From positions 1-47,786 of the forward strand of contig JAEETX010000013.1 of assembly GCA_016286665.1 (NCBI GenBank): 47,786 nucleotides of DNA. The letters are read 5' to 3'. The notes below the pieces were generated by a model, which saw only the letters and a list, made by a program, of their open reading frames with translations, ran no database searches and was not told the DNA's origin. The DNA comes from Oscillospiraceae bacterium (GTDB taxonomy: Bacteria > Bacillota > Clostridia > Oscillospirales > Oscillospiraceae). Both the position numbers and the translations under genes were made by a program. Of the stretch, positions 1-8,221 are shown in pieces (position 1 is the first letter of the stretch; every line of letters starts with the position of its first letter).

Positions 1-1001
1 TCCGCATGCTGCCAGATGCCGTCGGGGAATTTCCGCGCGGCGGCGATGTCCTCCGCCTTCATCGCATATTCCCCGATCACCCGGCGGCTCTCCCGCACCC
101 CGTTCATGGGGGCCAGGCTGGTGAGCTTTGCCTTTTCAAAGCCGGGGATGTACTTCTTCAGGAACTCCACGAACCAGAGGACCTTCCGGTGCTGGTCCAC
201 GATCTGCCGCGTCAGGTCCACCACGTCGTCGCAGTGGCAATCGAAGGTGTGGGTGGCGTCCAGGGTCACGTCGGTGCACTTCCGGTCCCCCGGCATGGCG
301 TAGACCAGGTAGCCGGGACTCAAAAGCTCATGCAGGTCCCCATTCTCCATGGCCTTATACTCCTGGTGGACGATGAAGCTGGAATGTTTGGGGGATTCGG
401 CGTCGTACTCCGGGTCGTTTTTGAAGGCGGCGGAGGCGGCGTAGTAGCGCTCCAGGTCCACATAGGAGAGCTTGAAGCCCATGGTGACGGACTGGTTGAG
501 GCCCATGAATTCCGCGTTGCCCACCTCATAGGGGCAGCCTGCCGCCACGGCCAGGTCCGCGTCGCCGGTGGCGTCGATGAACACGTCCGCCTCCAGCTCG
601 ATGCGCCCGCTCTTGCAGTAGGCGATCACCCGGCGGATGCGGTCTCCCTCCTTCTCCGCGTCCACCACATGGGTGCCGTAGAGGATCCGCGCCCCGCTCT
701 GGAGCACCATCTGCTCCAGCATGACGCGCCCGTATTCCGGCTCCACCACCGGCAGATGCGCCCGCATGGCGGCATGGCCCTCGGCATCCAGCTTTTCCAG
801 CCACTCCCTGCAAAGGCCGTCGATGCAGCCGGCGATGCCGGTGATATAGCCGTTGGTCACCAATCCCCCCAGGGATTCCCGGTATTCCAGCAGGAAGACG
901 CGCTTGCCCGCCCTTCCCGCCGCGATGGCCGCCGCCGCGCCGGCCACGCCGCCGCCGCAGACCACCACGTCCGCAAAAAACCGTTTGCTTGATACAGCCA
1001 T
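1..1001 (-). CDS. FAD-dependent oxidoreductase, C-terminus cut by window edge
   Basis: Encodes at least 333 residues running off the left edge. The start ATG at 1001 follows an AAGGAG-type site. Residues about 8-42 form an FAD-binding Rossmann fold (CGGGVAGAAAA, then VFLLEYRESLGG), and DATGDADLA in the middle is the second dinucleotide-binding signature of this class. This pattern fits the FAD_oxidored family (PF12831), soluble FAD enzymes of anaerobes with mostly unknown substrates. It lies 14 bp downstream of the MBL hydrolase gene in the same direction, so the two are probably one operon. There is no signal peptide, so it should be cytoplasmic. Substrate unknown. Confidence 0.85.
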   Translation of the reverse strand, partial: MAVSSKRFFADVVVCGGGVAGAAAAIAAGRAGKRVFLLEYRESLGGLVTNGYITGIAGCIDGLCREWLEKLDAEGHAAMRAHLPVVEPEYGRVMLEQMVLQSGARILYGTHVVDAEKEGDRIRRVIAYCKSGRIELEADVFIDATGDADLAVAAGCPYEVGNAEFMGLNQSVTMGFKLSYVDLERYYAASAAFKNDPEYDAESPKHSSFIVHQEYKAMENGDLHELLSPGYLVYAMPGDRKCTDVTLDATHTFDCHCDDVVDLTRQIVDQHRKVLWFVEFLKKYIPGFEKAKLTSLAPMNGVRESRRVIGEYAMKAEDIAAARKFPDGIWQHA

Positions 1002-1015
1002 TTCAAACTCCTTTC

Positions 1016-1855
1016 TCAGGGTCTCGGGACCTGGTTTTTCCAGATCCGATCCGTGGAATAGGCGATATTGGCGATGCCCCCGTCATAACGGCGGAAGGCT
1101 TCGTCCTTTTCTCTGGCATAGAAGGCGGTGCGGCCCATGAATTCCCCGGGGGCCTTCTGGTCCGTACCCGCCATGATCTCCTCGCAGAGGCCGATGGCCT
1201 CCGGCACGATGCGCTTGGGGACGCTGACGCCTCCGTGGCCGCCCCACAGCACGTCGTAAGCGCTCTCGAAGCTCTGCAGGTGCAGGAGGCTTTCCCGATA
1301 CTCCTCAATGCTGGTGCCTCCCAGGAACATGAGGGTGTTGCAGTTCACCGCGTCGCCGGAATAGACTGCCCGGGCGGAGCGGTCCAGCAGGACGATGTGG
1401 CCCCAGGTATGGCCCGGCACCGCGATCACCTCCAGACTTCTCCCTCCCAGGTCGAAGATATATCCGTCCCTCACGGGCAGAGTGCGCACCGGCGCGCAGG
1501 GGATCACGTCCTCCATGCGCAGGGTGAAATCCTTCGCTCCGGCCCTGACGAAATCATAGCGCCGCTCCGCGTCCCCCGCTTCATAAAGGCCGGGGATATC
1601 GTCGGGGTGGATGAAGCATCTGCCGTATTCAAAGGCGGCCCCCATGTGGTCCGGGTGACTGTGGGTGAGCACCAGCTCCACGGGCATGTCCGTCAGCTCC
1701 CGGACGAAGGCCTTCAGGCTGCCTGCGCCGCTGAGCCCGTCCACCAGCAGGGCCTTTTCCCTGCCCTCCACGAGATAGCACAGCTCCCCCGCCAGGCCCG
1801 CGATCATGGTCACGTTGTCCATGATCTTCTCCGAGGTGAAAAACCTGGACTTCAT
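1016..1855 (-). CDS. MBL-fold metallo-hydrolase
   Basis: Encodes 279 aa. The metal-binding motif HSHPDH is at residues 65-70, followed by His149 (PGHTWGH), Asp168 (YSGDAV) and His207 (WGGHGG), a complete binuclear metallo-beta-lactamase-fold site. Homologues hydrolyse thioesters, lactones or phosphodiesters; the substrate cannot be assigned. The ATG at 1855 was chosen over in-frame upstream starts because GGGAGGGAAGAG sits directly before it and a good minus-strand promoter lies at 1887-1915. First gene of a two-gene operon with the FAD oxidoreductase, and divergent from the carboxylesterase. Confidence 0.88.
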   Translation of the reverse strand: MKSRFFTSEKIMDNVTMIAGLAGELCYLVEGREKALLVDGLSGAGSLKAFVRELTDMPVELVLTHSHPDHMGAAFEYGRCFIHPDDIPGLYEAGDAERRYDFVRAGAKDFTLRMEDVIPCAPVRTLPVRDGYIFDLGGRSLEVIAVPGHTWGHIVLLDRSARAVYSGDAVNCNTLMFLGGTSIEEYRESLLHLQSFESAYDVLWGGHGGVSVPKRIVPEAIGLCEEIMAGTDQKAPGEFMGRTAFYAREKDEAFRRYDGGIANIAYSTDRIWKNQVPRP

Positions 1856-1886
1856 TCTCTTCCCTCCCGCAGTATGTCTTTTGATC

Positions 1887-1915
1887 AGTGTATCACAGCC
1901 GCCGCCCCGTGGCAA
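1887..1915 (-). promoter_or_regulatory. Promoter of the MBL hydrolase operon
   Basis: On the minus strand, TTGCCA (1910-1915), a 17-nt spacer and TACACT (1887-1892). The start codon lies about 32 nt downstream of the -10 box. Confidence 0.6.
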
Positions 1916-1938
1916 TCGGTATTCACGGCCGGCGCTTC

Positions 1939-1967
1939 TTGACGCGGGACGGCGGCGGGCGTAAAAT
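1939..1967 (+). promoter_or_regulatory. Promoter of the carboxylesterase gene
   Basis: TTGACG (1939-1944), a 17-nt spacer and TAAAAT (1962-1967), placed 37 nt upstream of the ATG. It is divergent from and close to the MBL promoter, so a shared regulator could act on both. Confidence 0.65.
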
Positions 1968-2004
1968 ACCGGCAGATGAAAATCACCGAAAAGGAGTGGA
2001 AACC

Positions 2005-3585
2005 ATGGGCAATTTTGAAAACGCGAAGGTCAAGGTGGCGCAGGGCTGGCTCCAGGGCTACACTGAGGGCGCGCTGAAAATCTTCAAGGGCATCCCTTAC
2101 GCGGCCCCTCCCGTGGGCGCGCTGCGCTTCCGCCAGCCGCAGGACCCCGGTCGCTGGCGCGGGGTGCGCAAGGCGGTGCAGTATTCCGCCGCTGCCATCC
2201 AGCAGGTGATGGAAATGCCGGAGATGCCCGCCAACGTCCACGGCGTTCCCCAGATGCTTGCCCCCTCCCAGTATGAGGAGGACTGCCTCTATCTCAATGT
2301 GTGGAGCCCGGCGAAGACGGCGGAGGACAAGCTGCCGGTGTTCCTTTGGGTCCACGGCGGCGGCATGGTGGCCGGCAGCGGCTGCGAGGTGGTGTGCGAC
2401 GGCTCCGGTTTTGCCTCCCGGCGGGATGTGATCGTGGTCACCATCAACTACCGTCTGGGCTTCTTCGGCTTCTTCGCCCACCCGGACCTGACGGCGGAGG
2501 CGGGGGGCTCCTCCGGCAACTATGCTCTCTTTGACATCCGCAAGGCCTGTGAGTGGGTGAAAAACAACATCGCCGCCTTCGGCGGGGACCCGGAAAGGAT
2601 CACCGTGGCGGGGCAGAGCGGCGGTGCGGCGGCCTGCGGGGCCCTGCAGGCTTCCCCCATGATGAAGGGCCTCATCCAGCGCCTCAGCATCGAGTCTGGC
2701 CCCATTTACTATGGCTTCATGCAGCCCCAGGACCGCAGCGTCTACGAGGCCAAGGGCGTGGAATTCATGAAGCACATCGGCTGCGGCAGCATCGAGGAGC
2801 TGCGGCAGCGGGACGCCTGGGACCTCTTCGACGAATATTCCAAGTGGAGCCCCGGCATGATGGGCGGCTTCAGCTTCTGCATCGACGGGCAGTTCCTGCC
2901 CAGGCCCTATGCGGAGATCATGGAGGCCGGGGAATTCAACGATTTCGATGTGATGATCGGCTCCTGCGCCCAGGAATTCCCCTCCGCCGACCCGGAGAAG
3001 TTCACCGTGGAGGAATATGAAGCGTATCTGGCCGAGGCTTTCCCGGACAGGCTGGAGGACATGAAGAAGTGGTATCCCGCTTCCGACGGCGTCATGGCCG
3101 CCAAGCAGATCGCCACCATCAGCTCCGACATGATGCTCATGGGCAGCGTGAAGATCGGCGAGCTCTGCCGCAAATTCGGCCGCCGGGCCTTCGTCTGGCT
3201 CATGACCAAGGAGAACGAGACCCCCCGCGGCCACGCAGCCGGCAGCCCCCACTGCGCCGAGATGCCCTATGTCTTCGGCCGGGTGGACAAGGGCGAACGC
3301 AATCCCTTCTTCGACTACCACTGGGTGGGGGCCGACTATGACTTCATGGAGCTGATCCAGGGCTACTGGCAGACCTTCTGCGCCGCGGGCGACCCCAACG
3401 GAGAGGGCAGGCCGGAATGGAAGCCCTATGCGGAGACCTTCGATGTGATCGAGCTGGGGAACGACAGCCGCATGTTCACCCCGGAGCAGCAGGAAAAATA
3501 CCGGTATTTCTGGGATAAGCTCGCCTCCGGCAAATACGCCGCCGTCACCTTCGGCATGCCCCGCTTCGTGCCCCTGGGAGAATAA
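2005..3585 (+). CDS. Type-B carboxylesterase / lipase family protein
   Basis: Encodes 526 aa of the alpha/beta-hydrolase carboxylesterase family, which hydrolyses carboxylic esters. The oxyanion motif HGGG begins at His117. The nucleophile is Ser205 in GQSGG, a variant of the usual GESAG. Glu324 (CAQEF) and His416 (GSPHCAEMPYVFG) complete the likely triad. The N-terminal FKGIPYAAPPVG block is characteristic of the family. ATG 2005 follows AAGGAGTGG, and no signal peptide is seen, so it is probably cytoplasmic. A hairpin without a U-tract separates it from the DUF169 gene, so the two may be cotranscribed. Substrate unknown. Confidence 0.88.
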   Translation: MGNFENAKVKVAQGWLQGYTEGALKIFKGIPYAAPPVGALRFRQPQDPGRWRGVRKAVQYSAAAIQQVMEMPEMPANVHGVPQMLAPSQYEEDCLYLNVWSPAKTAEDKLPVFLWVHGGGMVAGSGCEVVCDGSGFASRRDVIVVTINYRLGFFGFFAHPDLTAEAGGSSGNYALFDIRKACEWVKNNIAAFGGDPERITVAGQSGGAAACGALQASPMMKGLIQRLSIESGPIYYGFMQPQDRSVYEAKGVEFMKHIGCGSIEELRQRDAWDLFDEYSKWSPGMMGGFSFCIDGQFLPRPYAEIMEAGEFNDFDVMIGSCAQEFPSADPEKFTVEEYEAYLAEAFPDRLEDMKKWYPASDGVMAAKQIATISSDMMLMGSVKIGELCRKFGRRAFVWLMTKENETPRGHAAGSPHCAEMPYVFGRVDKGERNPFFDYHWVGADYDFMELIQGYWQTFCAAGDPNGEGRPEWKPYAETFDVIELGNDSRMFTPEQQEKYRYFWDKLASGKYAAVTFGMPRFVPLGE

Positions 3586-3594
3586 AGAGAAAAC

Positions 3595-3630
3595 GCGATC
3601 CCCCGGAGCTTTCGGCTTCCGGGGGATCGC
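3595..3630 (+). repeat. Intergenic stem-loop between esterase and DUF169 gene
   Basis: Arms GCGATCCCCCGGAGC and GCTTCCGGGGGATCGC pair with one bulge around a short loop. No U-tract follows. Instead the DUF169 ribosome binding site begins within about 5 nt, so it may be a processing or stabilising hairpin or a weak attenuator. Confidence 0.6.
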
Positions 3631-3648
3631 ATACGAGGAGGAATCACG

Positions 3649-4452
3649 ATGCTCGAGACCAATCAACAGCGGCAGGCGCTGATCGACAAGCTGGTGGACT
3701 TGCGCTATCCCGCCGTGGCGCTGAAAATGATACGGGAGGAAAGCGAGGTCCCCGCCGGAGCCTGGCGGCCCTTCCGGGACCAGGGGAAGCACATCGCCCT
3801 CTGCCAGGCCTTCGCCTATGCCCGGCGGCAGGGAAAGACCGTCTATATGGAAAAAGAGGACCACTGGTGCTGGAACCCCATCATCACCTACGGCTATATC
3901 GACAAGGAGCTGGGCAAGGAGGGCTTCCGGGCCATCGCCAGGGCCTACGGCACCAGCTCGGCTTCCGGCGAAGCCTTTGTGGAGGGCTTTCCCGCCCTGA
4001 AGGCCGGGGAATACCGGGGCATCCTGGCCGCGCCCCTGGACAAAGCGGATTTCCAGCCGGACGTGACCATGCTCTACTGCAAAAACGACCAACTGCGCGT
4101 CATCCTCATGGCGGTGGACACCCAGACCCACGCCCTCACCCACTCCAGCTTCAGCCCCGTGGATTCCTGCACTTACGCCGTCATCCCCGCCATCCTGGAG
4201 GGCAATTACCGCATCACCCTCCCCGATCCCGGCGAATACGAGCGGGCCCTGACGCCGGAGGACGACATCATCTTCACCGTGCCCCGGCAGCGGGAGGCGG
4301 AATTCTACAAGGGCGTGGAAGCCCAGGCCGCCCACGGGGACCGCAGCACCTTCTACATGACCATGAAGGAGGATTTCGGCAGGCCGAAGATGTACGATAT
4401 CCTCTACGAGACCTGGGGCCTCATGACCGGGGACAAATGGGATAAGGAATAA
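3649..4452 (+). CDS. DUF169 family protein
   Basis: Encodes 267 aa. The opening LRYPAVALKMI, the cysteines at the Cys-Gln-Ala-Phe and Asp-His-Trp-Cys positions, and the mid-protein block on Asp-Val-Thr-Met-Leu-Tyr-Cys followed by Pro-Val-Asp-Ser-Cys match the DUF169 family (PF02596) as I know it. Members are soluble proteins common in anaerobes and methanogens with no established activity. ATG 3649 follows ACGAGGAGG. It lies 63 bp after the carboxylesterase. The conserved cysteines suggest metal or Fe-S binding, which is inference. Confidence 0.75.
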   Translation: MLETNQQRQALIDKLVDLRYPAVALKMIREESEVPAGAWRPFRDQGKHIALCQAFAYARRQGKTVYMEKEDHWCWNPIITYGYIDKELGKEGFRAIARAYGTSSASGEAFVEGFPALKAGEYRGILAAPLDKADFQPDVTMLYCKNDQLRVILMAVDTQTHALTHSSFSPVDSCTYAVIPAILEGNYRITLPDPGEYERALTPEDDIIFTVPRQREAEFYKGVEAQAAHGDRSTFYMTMKEDFGRPKMYDILYETWGLMTGDKWDKE

Positions 4453-4462
4453 TGTGAAAAAC

Positions 4463-4499
4463 GAGGAGGGGAAGCTTTCCCCTCCTCAGGCTTTCTTTT
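4463..4499. terminator. Terminator between convergent genes
   Basis: GAGGAGGGGA and TCCCCTCCTC arms around a short loop (4463-4487), followed by CTTTCTTTT on the plus strand. It ends the DUF169 transcript and also overlaps the stop codon of the convergent lipoprotein gene (TGA, 4488-4486), so it is probably used in both directions. Confidence 0.75.
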
Positions 4500-5931
4500 G
4501 TTCATCCAGATATGCGCTGCAGCGTGTCTGGATGTTTTTTGCGGTCTTTTCCGCGCTCTGGGAGCCCCCGAAGAAAGCCAGGGCTTCCTCCAGGAGGATG
4601 GGATCGGCTTTGCTCATAAACGTGGGAGGCAGCGGAACGCTTGCCCCTTCGATCAGGGCCAGAAGGGCGTCGATATCGGCATCCCTCAGGGGCCGGATCC
4701 CGCTGCCGATACTGAGCGCCGTATATGCTTCGCCGTTTTCGTCCGTATAGTCCCTGCGGGCATGCTCCCCGTAGAACCGAAGATAGTCCTCCAGGACGGA
4801 GCGCATCAGGGGGATGCTCCGCATCTCATCCTCGTGGAGCTGCCGGTAGCCCAGGTCCCAGAGGCTGTCGAGGAATTGCTTCGCGCCCTCCGGATGGCCG
4901 CTCCCGGCGGACACCGCCATGGGCAGCTCGCTGACGCACCCGCCCGCCGCCGAAGGGACGCCGGGGAGGCCCACATACACGATGCCCTCGCCTTCCAGGG
5001 GCATCAGGATTTCCGCATACTCCCCCAGGATGCTTCCCACATCGCCGCTAAGAACCATTATGCCCAGCAGGGCGTCCCGCTCCTTCAGGCACAGCGCGCT
5101 CAGCTGCGCATAGGGGAGCTTGCCCCGGACGGAGGCCTCGGTCCGGGTGAGGGCCGCTTCTGCGGGGAGTTCTTGACAGAACTGCAAAAGGGAGAGGAAT
5201 TCCGGGGAATCGAAGCGGCAGGTCCCCACGCCTCGGTCCACCCACTCGCCCAGGCGCATCCCGGCAAGAAGGAGAAAGGCCTCGGCGCCGCCGAACTGGG
5301 GGAGAAAGGCGTTCTCTCCCGTGTAGAAGCATTCCCACGCCCCCTCCAGCTCCTCCAGGCTGTATCCCTCCGCTCTGCCCAGGACCGACTCCAGGCCGTA
5401 GAAGGAGAGGACCTGAACGGAGGAGGAAACGCTGAACAGCCTGCCCTCCGTTTCCATGGATTTCAGCGGCCCTGCAAAAAACGCATCCCGGTCATACCAT
5501 TCGTAGAGGTCCAGCAGCAGCCCCTGCCGGGCATAGCGTTCCACCGGCATCCCCCAGGCAGCCAGCATATCCGGCAGTTTGCCGCCCAGGACCTCCGAAT
5601 CGAGCCGCTCAAGCGCGTCGGCGTCCGCCGCGTCGCCGTAGCTGCGGATTTCCACCAGATAGTCTCTGTTCGTTTCGTTGAACCGCTCTGCGGCTCTCGT
5701 CAGATACGTATAAGAAGCAAGATCATCCAGGGCATTCACGCCGCTGTCCTTCTGAAATGCGCCGATCGTCAGGATGATCCTGCCGTCCTCGGAAAGCTTC
5801 GGCGCGCCCGCAGCCGTCGCCGGCGCTTCCCCCACAGGATCGGGGCCGGCCGCAGGTCCCGCGCCGTCTGCCGTTACGCAGGCGGAAAGCAGCAAGGCAA
5901 GCAGCAAAGCCAGAGCGAGCATCTTTTTCAT
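4486..5931 (-). CDS. Extracellular solute-binding-protein-like lipoprotein
   Basis: Encodes 481 aa with a lipoprotein signal, MKKMLALALLLALLLSAC, and lipobox cysteine at residue 18. The Gly/Ala/Pro-rich linker is followed by a region resembling family-1 solute-binding proteins (YLTRAAERFNETNRDY, then LPDMLAAWG and LLLDLYEWYDRD). Bacteria use these as cell-surface ligand receptors for ABC importers. It is the last gene of the PadR operon, 12 bp after the ATPase. No canonical importer permease is present, so it may sense or bind a ligand for the unusual membrane complex encoded upstream. ATG 5931 is preferred because AGAGGTG lies at proper spacing; GTG 5940 and ATG 5937 are possible. Confidence 0.8.
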   Translation of the reverse strand: MKKMLALALLLALLLSACVTADGAGPAAGPDPVGEAPATAAGAPKLSEDGRIILTIGAFQKDSGVNALDDLASYTYLTRAAERFNETNRDYLVEIRSYGDAADADALERLDSEVLGGKLPDMLAAWGMPVERYARQGLLLDLYEWYDRDAFFAGPLKSMETEGRLFSVSSSVQVLSFYGLESVLGRAEGYSLEELEGAWECFYTGENAFLPQFGGAEAFLLLAGMRLGEWVDRGVGTCRFDSPEFLSLLQFCQELPAEAALTRTEASVRGKLPYAQLSALCLKERDALLGIMVLSGDVGSILGEYAEILMPLEGEGIVYVGLPGVPSAAGGCVSELPMAVSAGSGHPEGAKQFLDSLWDLGYRQLHEDEMRSIPLMRSVLEDYLRFYGEHARRDYTDENGEAYTALSIGSGIRPLRDADIDALLALIEGASVPLPPTFMSKADPILLEEALAFFGGSQSAEKTAKNIQTRCSAYLDEQKKA

Positions 5932-5943
5932 TTCCATCACCTC

Positions 5944-6651
5944 TTATTCAAAATCGACCCCATTCTCCGCGCATGACGCCGGCAGTTCCTCCATAGGCAC
6001 CGGGCCCGTCAGGACCCCCTCGTTCAGCATAAAAGCCCGGGAACAGATCGGACGGAGCCGGTCCGCACTTTCGCCGGAGAGAAGCATCGCGGTTCCCGCC
6101 TCCCGCAGCTCACGGAGCAGGGCGTACACCGGCTCCAGGTCCTCCGTGTCCAGGTCCGTCAGAGGCTCGTCCAAGATCAGGAGCCCGGGCCCGTTCACCA
6201 GGGCGCCGGCCAGGCCATAGAGCGCCTGCGTTGCCTTGCGCAGCAGGCTGATCCTCTTGCCGCCCACATCCGCTTCGCTGATTTTCAGGCGCTTCATAAG
6301 ACGGCGGATATCGTCCTTGTCCGGCTTCCCGTAGAGCCCCGCCCGCAGGTACAGGTTTTTCTCCACATTCATGCTCTTATTCGCGAAGGGAACGTCCACG
6401 AGAAAACCGACCTGCCCGCGGGCCTTATGCAGCTCTGCCTCCCCTGCGCTGCCAAAGAGGGAAACGCTCCCTCCCTCCGGGAAGGTCATCCCCGCCAGGA
6501 TGCGGCAAAGGGTGGTCTTCCCCGCCCCGCGGGGGCCGAGCAGCGCCGCGGCTTCGCCGGGTTCCAGGCGGAACGTCACATCCCGCAGCACTTCCCGGCC
6601 CCGGTATGTTTTCCGCAGATGCTCCACTCCGAGGGCTTCCTTTGTGAGCAT
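5944..6651 (-). CDS. Degenerate ABC transporter ATP-binding protein
   Basis: Encodes 235 aa resembling BcrA/ABC-2-type ATPases. Walker A (GPRGAGKT, 39-46) and Walker B (LLILDEP, 157-163) are intact. The signature region, normally like SLGMKQR, reads SLLRKAT (135-141), and the switch region, normally SSH, reads SGE (192-194), so the signature glycine and H-loop histidine are both missing. ATP binding is likely, but normal hydrolysis is doubtful unless a partner supplies the residues. It follows the membrane protein gene by 16 bp. ATG 6651 has GGAGG at 8-nt spacing; ATG 6657 would leave only 2 nt. Confidence 0.82.
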   Translation of the reverse strand: MLTKEALGVEHLRKTYRGREVLRDVTFRLEPGEAAALLGPRGAGKTTLCRILAGMTFPEGGSVSLFGSAGEAELHKARGQVGFLVDVPFANKSMNVEKNLYLRAGLYGKPDKDDIRRLMKRLKISEADVGGKRISLLRKATQALYGLAGALVNGPGLLILDEPLTDLDTEDLEPVYALLRELREAGTAMLLSGESADRLRPICSRAFMLNEGVLTGPVPMEELPASCAENGVDFE

Positions 6652-6667
6652 TTTCATTACCTCCCCG

Positions 6668-7483
6668 TCACGCCAGTTCCCGCCGCCGGAAGCACAGCCA
6701 GCCCCCGGCGACGGCGGCGGCCGCCGTCACGGCGGTGACGCAGCCCTGAAGGATCAGCGGCCCCGCAGCCGTATCCGGCTTCCATTCCAGCAGTTCTTTC
6801 AGGAAGCCCACCGGAACCGGGATAAGCCCGCTGAGCCATTGGCACAGGAACAGCGCGGCGGCGCTGGCCAGAAAAGCCGGGATGGGCCTGCGCAGGAGAA
6901 AAGCGAAAAAGAAGCTGACGGCGGCACCGAAAAGCAGGGCGACGAGCAGGGCCGGCTTGATCAGCCGCAGACAGGCCTGCTGCCCGGCGGTAAGAGGGAT
7001 CCGATACCGGCCGATACTGAGAGCCACGACGATGAGCCAGATGAGCAGGAAAACGCCGAAATACAGGCCGGTCAGGAACAGATAGACCGCTCCCCGGCTG
7101 CAGCCCGCCGCCGGCAGCGGCGACAGTTGGCGCTTGCGAAAGAGTTCGCAGAGGAGGAGCGCAGCCAGCGCCCCCGCAAGAACGGGCGCGACGAACACAT
7201 AGTCGGCCAGCTGCCCAAGGAACCTGGTAAAGTGCTGCTGACAGATCGCCGGGTAGGCTTCCTCCAGGCTGTCCCCCAGCTCCTCGCGGGGGATATTCAC
7301 CCTCCTTGCCAGCCGGTCCATGGTGAGCTCGCCGCCATACTGCGCCGCGAAGGCTTCATAGGTCATGGGCATCGTCCGCGTGTCGTTGACCATGAGGAAA
7401 GCGAAGAGGGCAGCGGCGAGGAGCACCGCCGCCAGCTTCCGCCACTCGGAGCGCAGATAGTAGCGGGCAATTCGGAAGAACAC
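6668..7483 (-). CDS. Polytopic membrane protein, likely ABC-2-type permease partner
   Basis: Encodes 271 aa. One membrane segment follows the N-terminal YYLRSEWRKL (about 15-33), then comes an external loop of about 55 residues and about five more segments to the end. This layout resembles small ABC-2 permeases, and the adjacent ATPase supports that role. The start is GTG at 7483, set by AAGGAGGTG just upstream. Sequence motifs alone do not prove a transporter. Confidence 0.65.
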   Translation of the reverse strand: MFFRIARYYLRSEWRKLAAVLLAAALFAFLMVNDTRTMPMTYEAFAAQYGGELTMDRLARRVNIPREELGDSLEEAYPAICQQHFTRFLGQLADYVFVAPVLAGALAALLLCELFRKRQLSPLPAAGCSRGAVYLFLTGLYFGVFLLIWLIVVALSIGRYRIPLTAGQQACLRLIKPALLVALLFGAAVSFFFAFLLRRPIPAFLASAAALFLCQWLSGLIPVPVGFLKELLEWKPDTAAGPLILQGCVTAVTAAAAVAGGWLCFRRRELA

Positions 7484-7507
7484 GGAAGCACCTCCTTCAC
7501 AGCGGGA

Positions 7508-8221
7508 TCATCCGGCGGAACGGGAGCGGACGGTGTATTCCCGCGTCTCCAGAAGATCATTCTTTTCGTCGTACAAGCGGATGGTCGCGGGAAACTCCCC
7601 CTGCCCCGGAGAAGAAACGGCGTTCGTCTCCAACAGTTCCCGGAGCAGCTCCGTTTTCCGGAGCCGCGCGTTCTTCGGCACGGGGATGCGGAAAAGGAAA
7701 AAGCGTGCGCGCTCAGGTCCGTCCTCCGCCCCGGTTTCGCCCGCTTCCGAAGCCAGCTCCAGCTCACAGGTTTCGGAGAGCCTGAGGCGCACCTCCGCCC
7801 GCGCCGCCGGGGCCTCCGTGAACAGGAGCAGGGGCAGGCACGGCTCCTCTCCCCGCCAGGGCGCGGGCTCCAGCGGATTCCAGCAGGGGACCGGCGTCAG
7901 CAGCATCCCGCCGGTCTTTTCCCGGCGGTACAGCATCTCATTTCCGCCCTCGCGGAGCAGATAGAAGAAGATTTCCTCCCCGTCGTCCCCCAACAGCAGC
8001 CGGTCGTAATGCACATGGGGCCAGTCCTCCGGCACATCCAGGCGGGCGATGATCTCCGAAGGGCCCGCCAGGTCCGCCCTCTCCGCCCGGCGGAAGCGGG
8101 CTTCCTCCCCGCGGGCCCTGCTGCTGAGCGCGGCAAACACCGCCAGCAGGAGCAGCAGGGTCAGCAGCGCATCCAGGAAAAAGCGGAGCTTCCGCAGACC
8201 GGGCTTTCGCCTTTCCTTCAT
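7508..8221 (-). CDS. Membrane-anchored protein of unknown function (PadR operon)
   Basis: Encodes 237 aa. A basic N-terminus (MKERRKPGLRKLRFF) and one hydrophobic segment (about 17-33) predict a type II anchor, with about 200 residues outside the membrane. The outer part has alternating hydrophobic and charged strands and no motif I recognise. Its start overlaps the stop of the preceding gene in an ATGA arrangement (8218-8221), so translation is coupled. It probably forms a complex with the neighbouring membrane proteins. Confidence 0.6.
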   Translation of the reverse strand: MKERRKPGLRKLRFFLDALLTLLLLLAVFAALSSRARGEEARFRRAERADLAGPSEIIARLDVPEDWPHVHYDRLLLGDDGEEIFFYLLREGGNEMLYRREKTGGMLLTPVPCWNPLEPAPWRGEEPCLPLLLFTEAPAARAEVRLRLSETCELELASEAGETGAEDGPERARFFLFRIPVPKNARLRKTELLRELLETNAVSSPGQGEFPATIRLYDEKNDLLETREYTVRSRSAG

